From CAZNER01 sp964572065 (GTDB lineage: Bacteria; Patescibacteriota; Dojkabacteria; JAHIVN01): a stretch of 64,000 nt of DNA. Below, one piece after another: positions 1 to 6,741 of the stretch. The position numbers and the translations under genes were made by a program. The stretch spans positions 1-64,000 of the forward strand of contig CAZNER010000001.1 of NCBI GenBank assembly GCA_964572065.1, written 5' to 3'. How positions within the stretch are numbered: the first letter of the stretch is position 1; each line of letters starts with the position of its first letter. The notes beneath the pieces are model-generated. The model made no database searches, was not told the origin of the DNA, and worked only from the letters and a program-made list of their open reading frames with translations.

Positions 1-68
1 CTGTATGTACCGTCAGAGTTTTTAGTTAGATTTTGTCTTTTGATTGCTTCTTGTAGTTTTGTTAACAT
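1..68 (-). CDS. 5' end of a gene running out of the window
   Basis: An ATG at 66-68 follows a good ribosome site (GGAG and GGGG within the 20 bases upstream) and opens a frame of 22 codons that is still open at base 1. The visible start, MLTKLQEAIKRQN, is an amphipathic helix with no recognisable family. It lies directly behind promoter copy 1 (129-156), so it is probably the first gene of a new transcription unit. Function unknown. Confidence 0.6.
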   Translation of the reverse strand, partial: MLTKLQEAIKRQNLTKNSDGTY

Positions 69-128
69 TTTATACCCCTTACTCCTTTTTTTAAATGCTT
101 TTTTACTTTATTTTCCCTTTCTATTAAT

Positions 129-156
129 AATATAGCATTTTTTCCGCAAAAGCCAA
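129..156 (-). promoter_or_regulatory. Sigma-70-type promoter, copy 1
   Basis: On the minus strand the -35 box TTGGCT is at 151-156 and the -10 box TATATT at 129-134, with a 16-base spacer. The predicted start near 122 would drive the partial gene at 1-68. Copies at 19588 and 42438 have the same boxes with 17-base spacers. Confidence 0.75.
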
Positions 157-183
157 GCATTTTTTAATATTTTTTAACATTTT

Positions 184-199
184 ATTTAAACGATTAAAT
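184..199. promoter_or_regulatory. Palindromic operator candidate, copy 1
   Basis: ATTTAAACGATTAAAT is a 6+6 inverted repeat around ACGA. It lies 27 bases upstream of the -35 box of promoter copy 1. Equivalent palindromes sit 28 and 30 bases upstream of promoter copies 2 and 3, which suggests one shared regulator. The binding protein is unknown. Confidence 0.55.
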
Positions 200-227
200 G
201 TATTTTTTAGTTAAAAAATAAGGATTT

Positions 228-500
228 TTATATTATTATTATATTATCTATTTCTCCAATTTTAAATATATAATTATAACGTTTTTTATGTTTTTGTAAA
301 GCTTTAAAAGCTTCATCCCGTCTAGTTTTTGTTATATACCTTTTCCAAACGTGCCACTTTCCATCGTTTAAAAAAGAAAGAGGATAATGTTGTAAATTTA
401 ATTTATATAAAATAAAATAACTTTTCTTATTTTTACTTCGTTTCTTTCGATACTTAGGAATATTTTCAGATAATTTCTTTGTGCGTATATATTTTTTCAT
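228..500 (-). CDS. Small basic hypothetical protein (90 aa)
   Basis: A lysine- and arginine-rich protein. The first 30 residues are almost all basic or polar, followed by an LNLQHYPLSFLNDGKWHVW stretch that may be a small beta fold. No family was recognised. The strong positive charge would fit nucleic-acid binding, but that is inference. The ribosome site before the ATG is weak (AGTGGG). The gene ends next to promoter copy 1, so it is probably the last gene of its unit. Confidence 0.6.
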   Translation of the reverse strand: MKKYIRTKKLSENIPKYRKKRSKNKKSYFILYKLNLQHYPLSFLNDGKWHVWKRYITKTRRDEAFKALQKHKKRYNYIFKIGEIDNIIII

Positions 501-565
501 AGCCCACTACTTGTTTTTTATAATTATCGGTTGATATAGTAATATCTAAAACTAAGATAGCTTTT

Positions 566-1303
566 TTACTTTTCTTTCTCTATCATTTCTAATAATGGAA
601 AACTTGAAATAGTTTGATTTAATATTTTAAATCTTGATACTATTCGCCTTTTGAATTTATAATTTTTTATATTAAAATCTCTATATCCAAATTCAATAGA
701 TAAATTTTTAAAATCCGTCTTTAAAACTTCAGTATTGTTCACCCAATTTATAATTCTAGTAGCAGGAATCCTTACAAACATAATATCCAATTTTGATTTC
801 TTTATTCTTCTATCTGACCATGATTTATTAATATATGTAGATAGTACAAACCAATCTTTGAATTGATTTACTATTTCTAAAGGTAGTATTAAACAAGCTT
901 TCGTGTGGGTAATCAACCCTTCAATAAGTTCTTGGGAATAAATATAAGTTTTATATAGTGGTTCTTTTAATTCATATACAAAAAAACTATAATAAGTCTT
1001 GGGGTTTGTAAAGGGGAATTCTGTATTTATTAAATCTTTATAATACTGCTGCTGTCCTAAATCAAAAGTAAATCTATTACTTAAAGAACTGGCTTTTACT
1101 TCGTATAATATATCCTGAAAACCTTTCCATACTATAACATCAGGATACATTTCCTGTCCTACTGCTTTATTGTTATATTCTCCATTAAATATTTTTGCCG
1201 CTAGTATCTCATAAAATTGTCCTATAATAACTTTAGTTTTTGAAGCTGTTAATAATTCTTCGTTGTTATTGTTATTTTCTCGTAACCATTTCGGTATGGG
1301 CAT
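566..1303 (-). CDS. PD-(D/E)XK nuclease-like protein
   Basis: A protein of 245 residues with the arrangement of a restriction-type nuclease core. It has an early helix with a Glu (GQFYEILAAK, about residues 28-37), then YPDVIVW (about 53-59), then LYEVKASS about 12 residues further on, then a QQQYYKD helix. This fits the PD-(D/E)XK pattern with a trailing Gln. Such enzymes in phages act as resolvases, host-DNA nucleases or restriction enzymes, and the sequence does not tell which. No methyltransferase partner lies beside it. The C-terminal half is basic and may bind DNA. The family call is inference from motifs. Confidence 0.55.
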   Translation of the reverse strand: MPIPKWLRENNNNNEELLTASKTKVIIGQFYEILAAKIFNGEYNNKAVGQEMYPDVIVWKGFQDILYEVKASSLSNRFTFDLGQQQYYKDLINTEFPFTNPKTYYSFFVYELKEPLYKTYIYSQELIEGLITHTKACLILPLEIVNQFKDWFVLSTYINKSWSDRRIKKSKLDIMFVRIPATRIINWVNNTEVLKTDFKNLSIEFGYRDFNIKNYKFKRRIVSRFKILNQTISSFPLLEMIEKEK

Positions 1304-1314
1304 ACTTTATTTCA

Positions 1315-1548
1315 TCAATTTGATATCTTCTTATTTTTTTGCTTCTTCTTTTGAATAGCTTTTTTATAATCAAGATCTTCAGCGATAATAGTTAAAGCAA
1401 CTTTCCTCAAATGTCGTTTTCTTTCTTTTAAAAGAATGGAGCCTTCCCAAATAGTCTTCTCTAATGTGTCCAATAATTCCGGTAAAGTAACACCGAGTTC
1501 TGTGTTGTCAAATTTTTCAAAATAACCTGTTATTCTTTTTTTAATCAT
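1315..1548 (-). CDS. Hypothetical protein (77 aa)
   Basis: A helical, charged protein ending in a lysine-rich tail (KKKQKNKK). It has a strong ribosome site (AGGAGG, 8 bases before ATG). It ends 11 bases before the nuclease-like gene and is probably co-transcribed with it. No family recognised. Confidence 0.75.
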   Translation of the reverse strand: MIKKRITGYFEKFDNTELGVTLPELLDTLEKTIWEGSILLKERKRHLRKVALTIIAEDLDYKKAIQKKKQKNKKISN

Positions 1549-1594
1549 AATTACTATTCCTCCTATTATATATTATAAAATTTTTATCATAATT

Positions 1595-1687
1595 CTATAA
1601 TTTTTCTTCTACTTTCTCAAACGCCTTATATTCCCCTTTTATATCTGGAAAATACTGAGGCAATTTAGTTAGTCTTTTGCCGCGCAT
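1595..1687 (-). CDS. Very small hypothetical protein (30 aa)
   Basis: An ATG at 1685-1687 with a TTGGAG ribosome site six bases upstream opens a 30-codon frame that starts MRGKRLTKLPQYFPDIKGEY and ends in EKL. The good ribosome site and its place in a run of short genes support it. The product is too short to classify. Confidence 0.5.
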   Translation of the reverse strand: MRGKRLTKLPQYFPDIKGEYKAFEKVEEKL

Positions 1688-1706
1688 ATAATCTCCAAGG
1701 AAAAAT

Positions 1707-1805
1707 TTATTGCAACCAACTAACGTCTGCGGATATGAGACGTTTCAATGTTTTATATCTGCTGTTGTACGCTGTGCTGATTTTTTCAAAATGGTAATTC
1801 GTCAT
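1707..1805 (-). CDS. Possible 32-residue overlapping ORF
   Basis: It starts with an ATG inside the last codons of the 1786-1989 gene, in another frame, and fills the otherwise empty stretch before the next small gene. The product begins MTNYHFEKIS. There is no clear ribosome site, so expression would rely on translational coupling. It may be chance. Confidence 0.25.
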   Translation of the reverse strand: MTNYHFEKISTAYNSRYKTLKRLISADVSWLQ

Positions 1806-1989
1806 TTTGTATTCTGTTTTGATATTCTTCATATTCTCGTTCTTGTTCAGCCCGTCTTTCTTCTTCACGCTGTTGTTGCATTCGTTCACAATATTCAGGA
1901 TTTCTATCATAAAAATCCTGTTCTCTGCGTATTCTTTGAATACACGATGATGGCAACACACATCCTGTTGGAAATTCTGGTCTGCTCAT
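1786..1989 (-). CDS. Hypothetical protein with Glu/Arg-rich helix (67 aa)
   Basis: It starts MSRPEFPTGCVLPSSC, with two cysteines, followed by a long charged helix of alternating Glu, Arg and Gln, and ends NDELPF. The AAAGGAG ribosome site seven bases before the ATG picks this frame over the longer overlapping frame (1707-1961). No family recognised. Confidence 0.7.
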   Translation of the reverse strand: MSRPEFPTGCVLPSSCIQRIRREQDFYDRNPEYCERMQQQREEERRAEQEREYEEYQNRIQNDELPF

Positions 1990-2008
1990 AAATTACTCCT
2001 TTTAATAA

Positions 2009-2218
2009 TTAAAATCGGCATTGCATACAACGGTTCGGCAAACGGATGCCGCAACCTCTATTATTTTTTAACTTCTCACACAAATCACATAATAAATCAA
2101 ACCACCCATCTCCACAATCAATACCCCAACACATACATGTTTGAGACATTGGTAAATACCTTTCTCTAAACATATTGTTAAACCTTTTAAATAACCTATC
2201 TTGTAATTTTTTTGTCAT
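2009..2218 (-). CDS. Cys-rich small phage protein (69 aa)
   Basis: Carries the CMCWGIDCGDGWFDLLCDLCEKL core that I recognise from small uncharacterised proteins of many phages and some bacteria (a Cys-rich, Trp-rich CGDGWFDL motif). The nine cysteines (including CMC, C-x2-C and CMQC) suggest metal binding or a disulphide-stabilised fold. An AAGGAA ribosome site precedes the ATG. Function unknown. Confidence 0.8.
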   Translation of the reverse strand: MTKKLQDRLFKRFNNMFRERYLPMSQTCMCWGIDCGDGWFDLLCDLCEKLKNNRGCGIRLPNRCMQCRF

Positions 2219-2256
2219 AATATAATTCCTTATTACTAAAATTCTAACGGGTGTTT

Positions 2257-2406
2257 TTATAAACTTTCACAGTAGGCATCTAACGCTACTATACAAGCTT
2301 CTCTAGAATTATACGGCCCATATTCATGAGCCCACACTTCATCCCAGAAATACCACTTATCATCATCTTTCTGATGAATTATTATGTCTTCCATTTCTTG
2401 TTGCAT
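2257..2406 (-). CDS. Small acidic phage protein (49 aa)
   Basis: ATG at 2404-2406, stop at 2257-2259. The product contains DDDKWYFWDEVWAHEYGPYNSREACIVALDAY in substance: a Trp/Tyr-rich strand pattern followed by a helix, ending CESL. Small proteins of this make-up are frequent in early regions of phages. A GGGG ribosome site lies about eight bases upstream. Function unknown. Confidence 0.75.
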   Translation of the reverse strand: MQQEMEDIIIHQKDDDKWYFWDEVWAHEYGPYNSREACIVALDAYCESL

Positions 2407-2676
2407 TCCTTAACCCCCTACAATCTTTTTACTATTTAAATATATTTTCCGAAAAACCCATACTCGCCTACAGTTAAATCTTTAAATTACAAACATATAC
2501 ACCTGATGACTATATAAAATATGGGGTAATTGTTTAAAAATCATTCTATAATAATATACAAAAAATATAATATAACAGAAGTATAAAAATATTAAAAAAT
2601 AAACTATATAAATTATTGAATTATATAAAGATAAGTTTAAAATTTCTTATTCCTTATTATTCTTCTGGCAAACAAG
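2407..2676. other. AT-rich gene-free stretch with a promoter-like element
   Basis: About 270 bases with no open frame worth naming and many A/T runs. It holds a TTTTTTGTATATTATTATAG element (minus strand) of the recurring promoter-like class, which would serve the 49-residue gene just downstream. Confidence 0.6.
2552..2565 (-). promoter_or_regulatory. TTTTGTATATTA promoter-like element
   Basis: The minus strand reads TTTTTTGTATATTA. It matches the element found before 6735, 7931, 20631, 33837 and 39696. It lies about 145 bases before the start of the 2257-2406 gene. Assignment as a promoter is inference from the repeated context. Confidence 0.35.
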
Positions 2677-2904
2677 TTAAAATGCGTCTTCGCTAAATGG
2701 GTAGGTATCCTCGATCTCATCCTCATAATTGCCGCCACTTCCAATACTGTATGATGGATGGTCTGACGAGGTATTGAACCTTCCAAACACCTCCCAATAA
2801 CCGCCGCAGTTAATTATCGTTATATTATTATGTACATCTTGTATATCAAGTAGTGCTGACGCAAGAGTATCGTATGTTACGCGTCTGTGTATATCCCCTT
2901 CTTT
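2677..2904 (-). pseudogene. Open frame with no usable start codon
   Basis: A frame open from just after a stop at 2905-2907 to a stop at 2677-2679 (75 codons). It encodes a sensible acidic product: VTYDTLASALLDIQ, then INCGGYWEVFGRFNT, then a Gly/Ser- and Glu/Asp-rich end PFSEDAF. It follows a GGGAGGAG ribosome site directly behind the previous stop. However, no ATG, GTG or TTG exists before codon 30 or so. The stretch is visibly richer in G and C than its surroundings. It may be a gene that lost its start, an ATA-started gene (as proposed for 3629-3826), or a sequence error. Confidence 0.5.
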
Positions 2905-2915
2905 TTACTCCTCCC

Positions 2916-3215
2916 TTAATTATTCTTATTTTTTATGCTTTCAGCTATTTTTTCGCCTAGCATTTTAAACCGGTCCGAAGGTTCTTTTAATAAATTATCA
3001 ATATTTTCTACTTCTAATCCCTTACAAAAAGCTACAAGCTTCTCCTTGTAAATATCCTTTATAATCTCTGGTATGTAATATTTACATATTGAATAACCAG
3101 GATCGCCGTTTTTAAGTTTGACATCGCAATGGGCTATAAATTTATCATTTCCTTGATGCGTACATTTTTTATTAAGACACTTAATATTTAATTGTCTTTC
3201 ATTTTCAAAGCTCAT
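2916..3215 (-). CDS. Cys-containing hypothetical protein (99 aa)
   Basis: The N-terminal half has a CLNKKC pair followed by HC and a later SICKYYIP, a pattern that could bind zinc. The C-terminal half is helical and charged (EVENIDNLLKEPSDRF). A strong AGGAGG site precedes the ATG. No family recognised. It overlaps the end of the frameshifted gene at 3205-3415 by 11 bases. Confidence 0.75.
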   Translation of the reverse strand: MSFENERQLNIKCLNKKCTHQGNDKFIAHCDVKLKNGDPGYSICKYYIPEIIKDIYKEKLVAFCKGLEVENIDNLLKEPSDRFKMLGEKIAESIKNKNN

Positions 3216-3415
3216 TATTTATCCTCCTTTCTGCTAACTCTTTGCTTGTTTTAAATATATTTTTTATTTCAATACCATAATAGGTACAAATCTCATTCAT
3301 CCAAATCGCAAAATAACCATCTTTCATAACGCACTCTATTCCTTCTTTGTGAAATAGTACCTCTTCGTTTAATGCTGCTTCTTATATTTATCATACCTTC
3401 TTTTGTAAAACTCAT
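3205..3415 (-). pseudogene. Small gene split by an apparent frameshift
   Basis: An ATG at 3413-3415 with an AAGG ribosome site, overlapping the previous stop as ATGA, starts MSFTKEGMINIR. The frame then turns into a basic, unlikely peptide that stops at 3293. One base further along (the +1 frame), from about 3380, a convincing protein continues: EAALNEEVLFHKEGIECV, then GYFAIWMNEICTYYGIEIKN, ending ERRINNEL at 3205. A single inserted base or two lost bases near 3380 would explain this. It could be a real mutation, programmed frameshifting or a sequence error. Joined, the product would be about 68 residues, of unknown function. Confidence 0.5.
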
Positions 3416-3636
3416 ATATTATCCTTATTACTGTCTAAATTAAACATATCTTTAAAAAAATCGGGCATATCATTATTTTTTCTATCGCCTTCTTTATACA
3501 TTAAATCTGCAGAAGCTGCTTTAGTAGTTAATTGTTCAAAACAACTATTACACAAATAAATAGTAGTTTTTAACATCTTCCCTTTGCTTATTTCTCCTAA
3601 TAGCTTATTACAGTTGTTGCAATGTTTTCTAGGCAT
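3412..3636 (-). CDS. Zinc-ribbon-like small protein (74 aa)
   Basis: Two cysteine pairs, HCNNCNK near residue 6 and YLCNSC near residue 29, form a four-Cys zinc-binding arrangement. An acidic DMPDFFKDMF tail follows that may contact a partner protein. Its start overlaps the end of the gene at 3629-3826 by eight bases. Function unknown. Confidence 0.75.
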   Translation of the reverse strand: MPRKHCNNCNKLLGEISKGKMLKTTIYLCNSCFEQLTTKAASADLMYKEGDRKNNDMPDFFKDMFNLDSNKDNI

Positions 3637-3826
3637 TTTTGTTTGTTCTTTCTTGTTTTTCTAAATCAAAACATAACATCATAAATTCCTTGCCGTGTGC
3701 TGTGGGCTCAAATAATTTCCCGCCTAATCTTTTGAGCGGCGAATTTTCAGTAGAAATGTCTAATGAACACCTTACTTCCATATCAGGGTTTTCTAAAAGG
3801 TATTTGGCTAATTCATGAGATTTTAT
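3629..3826 (-). CDS. Small phage protein with a predicted ATA start (65 aa)
   Basis: A clear coding frame reads KSHELAKYLLENPDMEVRC, then SLDIS, then RLGGKLFEPTAHGKEFMML. It begins right after the preceding stop and an AGGAG ribosome site. The codon at the ideal distance (six bases) is ATA at 3824-3826. No ATG, GTG or TTG is available until the Met inside PDMEV, which would remove the conserved-looking SHELAKYLLENPD part. That part is typical of small phage proteins. Either ATA is used at low efficiency, or the start codon has been mutated. It ends eight bases inside the next gene. Confidence 0.6.
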   Translation of the reverse strand: MKSHELAKYLLENPDMEVRCSLDISTENSPLKRLGGKLFEPTAHGKEFMMLCFDLEKQERTNKNA

Positions 3827-3839
3827 TTTTAACTCCTTT

Positions 3840-4046
3840 TTAATTAGAAATTAACTTCTTATCTATTTCTTTATAATCTTTTCTGACTGTGTGGCCTTTA
3901 CAACTCCAAAAATCCGCGCATTTAGAATTTTTAGACTCTCTAAAAGTTGCCTGGTATGACTGATAAATAGAAGGATAAGCCATGTACCGATAACATTTAC
4001 GTCTCACTTTACAAGAAGTATCTTCACACATTGTAATATCTGCCAC
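3840..4046 (-). CDS. Cys-rich small phage protein, GTG start (68 aa)
   Basis: Starts with GTG at 4044-4046, overlapping the phospholipase stop as TAGTG, behind a GGGGGG ribosome site. The pattern MCEDTSCKVRRKCYRYMA, then PSIYQSYQATF, then KCADFWSCKG, with six cysteines, is one I associate with uncharacterised phage proteins that probably bind zinc. Function unknown. Confidence 0.75.
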   Translation of the reverse strand: MADITMCEDTSCKVRRKCYRYMAYPSIYQSYQATFRESKNSKCADFWSCKGHTVRKDYKEIDKKLISN

Positions 4047-5005
4047 TATTTTACCCCCCTTTTAAAATCTGTATACAAAGCTTCTCCATATAGTCTATAA
4101 AGATAAATATGTTTTATAGAATCTAATTTATCAGCTTCTTTTGGTATAAAACAATCCATTCTTTTAACTTTTATATTATCATACAAATTAGCTATGTATA
4201 TAGCTCTTCTTATTTGTTCAATAGTAGATTCAATTCTTGCTTGCATTGGGTATTTTATTGCTTCTTTTATTATTCCTGTTTTTACTTTATTAAATGGTTT
4301 AATATAATTTGTGGTACCACAACCGAGGGATAAAACTTCTATACCTCCAGGTTCCATAGAAACCCAACCTGTAGCTACAGCTTCTAATATAACTTCTTCT
4401 AAAGTACAATTGTTTGTACCTTGACCGCCGTCTTGCCATATAGCTCCTTTAAAAGTTCTAGATATTGGATATATATAATTATCTGTCCATTCATAATTAG
4501 AATCTTTTATAGATCCGAAATAATAAGCTGCAGATAAAGCAGAATTGGCTATAATATCTATTAATTTCATATCTTGGTCTTTTATACTCCATGATTTAAA
4601 AAAGTGAGTGCGAGATGAACATAAATTGAAAGCGGTAGTCATTAAATCTGTTTGTAAATCTTTTAATCTTATATTACTATTATTATTGTTGTTATGCGTA
4701 TCTAATACTTTTTTTAAATAATCAATAAAAACCTTTCTATCATATTTGGCTTTGTTCCTCTTAAAGAATCTAAAAGGTCTTGGCGTAAATAATATAGGAT
4801 TGTATTTAATATATATTTCTTTAATTACTGATATATCTACTCCCGCTGCAAGACAACCGCCTATTATACTACCTGTAGAAGTGCCGCTTATCATATCAAA
4901 ATATTTATGAAGAGGTTGTTTGATATCTTTTTGCAATAAATCTAAAAATATTACTGGTATAAGACCTTTTATACCTCCACCATCTATTTGTAGAATTCTT
5001 TTCAT
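4046..5005 (-). CDS. Patatin-like phospholipase
   Basis: A patatin-fold lipid acyl hydrolase of 319 residues. The oxyanion loop GGGIKG is at residues 9-14, the nucleophile elbow GTSTG at 41-45 (Ser43), and the catalytic Asp in QDGG at about 192. All three parts of the Ser-Asp dyad machinery are present, so it should be active on membrane phospholipids or lysophospholipids. It has no signal peptide. A 44-residue single-span membrane protein is encoded just upstream and overlaps its ATG, and a four-span protein precedes that. A role in host-envelope damage or lysis is plausible, but it could also act on host lipids earlier in infection. Patatin effectors also occur in bacterial CBASS defence, but no cyclase or other CBASS gene is nearby. 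Confidence 0.9.
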   Translation of the reverse strand: MKRILQIDGGGIKGLIPVIFLDLLQKDIKQPLHKYFDMISGTSTGSIIGGCLAAGVDISVIKEIYIKYNPILFTPRPFRFFKRNKAKYDRKVFIDYLKKVLDTHNNNNNSNIRLKDLQTDLMTTAFNLCSSRTHFFKSWSIKDQDMKLIDIIANSALSAAYYFGSIKDSNYEWTDNYIYPISRTFKGAIWQDGGQGTNNCTLEEVILEAVATGWVSMEPGGIEVLSLGCGTTNYIKPFNKVKTGIIKEAIKYPMQARIESTIEQIRRAIYIANLYDNIKVKRMDCFIPKEADKLDSIKHIYLYRLYGEALYTDFKRGVK

Positions 5006-5136
5006 TTAGTATAACCTTTCTTTTTTATATGTACGTTTCCTCCTTGATGGGGCATATACTTTCTTATAGTATATAGTGTAAAAATAAAAACTATTAATAA
5101 TATTGACATAATAATTATAAAACACATATTACTCAT
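5002..5136 (-). CDS. Small single-span membrane protein (44 aa)
   Basis: ATG at 5134-5136 with an AGGAAGGA ribosome site. The product has one hydrophobic span (FIIIMSILLIVFIFTLY, about residues 6-22) and then a short basic tail rich in Lys and His. Its TGA overlaps the ATG of the patatin gene, so the two are translationally coupled. The size and build suit a small holin-like or anchor protein, but no family can be assigned. Confidence 0.75.
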   Translation of the reverse strand: MSNMCFIIIMSILLIVFIFTLYTIRKYMPHQGGNVHIKKKGYTK

Positions 5137-5151
5137 TTTTATTCCTTCCTA

Positions 5152-5466
5152 TTAAAGTCTTATTAATATAAAACCTGATAATATAAAACCGAAACCGACC
5201 CAATTAATAAATTTATAGTGTATAGCGCAACCAAGTAAAATAAACATAAAATATTGACCAATAAAAAGTAAAGTATCATATAAAAGAGCGTCAAATAATA
5301 ATCTTTTAGATGATCTGCTTATAATAGCCCAAAAAGGACAAAAACCCATGGCAAGAGTAAGTATAAACCATTTTATAGAATCTGCGGTATTATTCTGTTT
5401 AGATATATAAGCATATAAAGCATACCATAATATGACAGCTATAGGCCACCAGAGATAATATTTCAT
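5152..5466 (-). CDS. Four-span membrane protein (104 aa)
   Basis: Almost entirely hydrophobic, with four likely spans (about residues 4-20, 31-50, 60-80 and 84-103) and short polar loops. It begins in an ATGA overlap with the preceding zinc-ribbon gene and lies two genes before the patatin. The topology would allow a holin role. No family recognised. Confidence 0.7.
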   Translation of the reverse strand: MKYYLWWPIAVILWYALYAYISKQNNTADSIKWFILTLAMGFCPFWAIISRSSKRLLFDALLYDTLLFIGQYFMFILLGCAIHYKFINWVGFGFILSGFILIRL

Positions 5467-5765
5467 ACAAAAAAAGTTTTCATTTTAGGGTTTGTCTTGA
5501 AATTTTTAAGTTTTTCTTTAAAAAATTTCGTATTAGCAATACTATCTTTTAATATTTGATTGTAACAAGCAATTCTTGTTTTTAAACCCTTTAAATATTC
5601 AGATCTTTTCCTATTTATTCTACGATTAATACATTTAGAACATATAGCTACTCTATGCCATAGATAAGAATCCTCTTCTACAAAATAAATAGTTTTCTTT
5701 TTTATAACCTTGCCGCAAATATAACACTTATGATTTTTATTGGCTTTTCTTTTTACGTATGGCAT
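5463..5765 (-). CDS. Zinc-ribbon hypothetical protein (100 aa)
   Basis: CYICGK near residue 14 and AICSKC near residue 40 form a C-x2-C / C-x2-C zinc ribbon. A strongly basic helical C-terminal half follows, suggesting nucleic-acid binding. It is in a tight operon with its neighbours. Function unknown. Confidence 0.7.
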   Translation of the reverse strand: MPYVKRKANKNHKCYICGKVIKKKTIYFVEEDSYLWHRVAICSKCINRRINRKRSEYLKGLKTRIACYNQILKDSIANTKFFKEKLKNFKTNPKMKTFFV

Positions 5766-5768
5766 TTA

Positions 5769-6185
5769 TTACTCCTTTACCCAATTTTTCCCCTTCCAAA
5801 CTTTATTATATTTTTTATACATCGCAAACCCAAGCCACAATTGTTCCATAGATGCCGCCCCAAATAATGGAGGAGCAAAGTTTTCTTTTGCCCATTCATA
5901 TACTTCTTTTAACAGAATTACGTTATCTCCATAAAGATACCACCCATTTTTATCATTTTTTAATATATCCTGCAGTTGTTCTTGTCTCGGAAGCCAAATG
6001 TAAGTACCTCTAATACTTATAACAGTAGTTACTTGATATATACAAACAGTATGAGAAATTGGATCAATATAATAATCTCCTAACTCTAGCGTATACCTCA
6101 TTGCTGTTTTTTTATGCTTTTTTCTATAATCTTGTATCTCTACTGCTTTTTTACATAATTCTATATATTTTTCGCTTACATCCAT
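5769..6185 (-). CDS. Conserved phage protein with WLPRQEQLQ motif (138 aa)
   Basis: I recognise the WLPRQEQLQ box (about residues 64-72) and the C-terminal SMEQLWLGFAM...KVWKGKNW signature from uncharacterised proteins found in many phages of unrelated hosts. It is a mixed alpha/beta protein without membrane spans. A GGGAG ribosome site lies seven bases before the ATG. No biochemical function is known to me. Confidence 0.8.
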   Translation of the reverse strand: MDVSEKYIELCKKAVEIQDYRKKHKKTAMRYTLELGDYYIDPISHTVCIYQVTTVISIRGTYIWLPRQEQLQDILKNDKNGWYLYGDNVILLKEVYEWAKENFAPPLFGAASMEQLWLGFAMYKKYNKVWKGKNWVKE

Positions 6186-6186
6186 T

Positions 6187-6477
6187 TTAAAACTCCCTAT
6201 CTATTTTAACAATATTTATTCCGTACTCTAATACAGGAAAATCGCTTTCCATTATTTCATCATAAAGACTCTCGGCTTCTTGCCGTGCTTCTTCTTTAGT
6301 TTTAAATACACTACATCCTTTCCATATTTTCCTAGCGTTAATTATATGAATATCAGGATCATCTGTTTCGCTATTCGTAGCAGCATCCCATTGATAATTC
6401 TCTATAGCCTGCGTATGAACTACTCTATACTCCCCCTTAAGTGTTTCTAATATATAAATACCGTTATCTGCTGACAC
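6187..6477 (-). CDS. Conserved phage protein, SADNGIYIL type (96 aa)
   Basis: It starts with GTG behind a GGGAG site. The pattern SADNGIYILET, YRVVHTQAIEN, then KIWKGCSVFKTKEEA and LEYGINIV is a widespread small phage protein of unknown role. It sits one base after the next conserved phage gene, so the block 6477-5769 forms a typical early module. Confidence 0.8.
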   Translation of the reverse strand: MSADNGIYILETLKGEYRVVHTQAIENYQWDAATNSETDDPDIHIINARKIWKGCSVFKTKEEARQEAESLYDEIMESDFPVLEYGINIVKIDREF

Positions 6478-6513
6478 GTTATTCTCCCTTTTATGATTTT
6501 TTCGATACTATAA

Positions 6514-6735
6514 TTAAATTAAATCGTGTTTTTCTGCCAACCAAAAAGGTACCCAAATATATTTATCATCATAATCTATTTGAGATTTTGGTAACCAAAT
6601 ACTTTCTTTACATTTCTTTAATTTTACTAAAATAGCTTTATCAGTTTCATGTTCTATATCTTCATACTCATAACATTCCCGTTCATTATTAAAATCCCCA
6701 TCGTTATAATTGCTATAAAAATTATCAAAATCCAT
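6514..6735 (-). CDS. Conserved phage protein, leaderless start candidate (73 aa)
   Basis: An acidic N-terminal half is followed by ETDKAILVKL, SIWLPKSQID and VPFWLAEK, a pattern seen in small phage proteins of unknown function. No Shine-Dalgarno site precedes the ATG. Instead a TTTTTGTATATTTA element ends only a few bases upstream, so the transcript may be leaderless. It is the first gene of the unit after the terminator at 6784-6819. Confidence 0.75.
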   Translation of the reverse strand: MDFDNFYSNYNDGDFNNERECYEYEDIEHETDKAILVKLKKCKESIWLPKSQIDYDDKYIWVPFWLAEKHDLI

Positions 6736-6741
6736 AATCTT

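Larger units (their letters stand above)
121..240. repeat. Dispersed promoter-region repeat, copy 1
   Basis: About 120 bases that are nearly identical to 19580-19699, with only scattered single-base differences. The unit carries a sigma-70 promoter, the ATTTAA-N4-TTAAAT palindrome and a second palindrome (ATTTTTTA-GT-TAAAAAAT at 202-219). In both copies it sits between the end of one gene and the start of the next. It is probably a duplicated regulatory cassette. Confidence 0.85.

Noticed and set aside
1707..1961. An 84-codon frame overlapping the 67-residue gene
   Set aside because: The 67-residue frame has an AAAGGAG site at the right distance, whereas the longer frame has none. Only its last 32 codons remain as a low-confidence ORF.
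1710..1991. Plus-strand frame of 93 codons
   Set aside because: It is the mirror of minus-strand genes, has no ribosome site, and no other plus-strand gene exists in the window.
4046..5005. CBASS-type defence operon around the patatin
   Set aside because: No CD-NTase, ubiquitin-like, HORMA or other CBASS gene is near, and the neighbours are small phage proteins.
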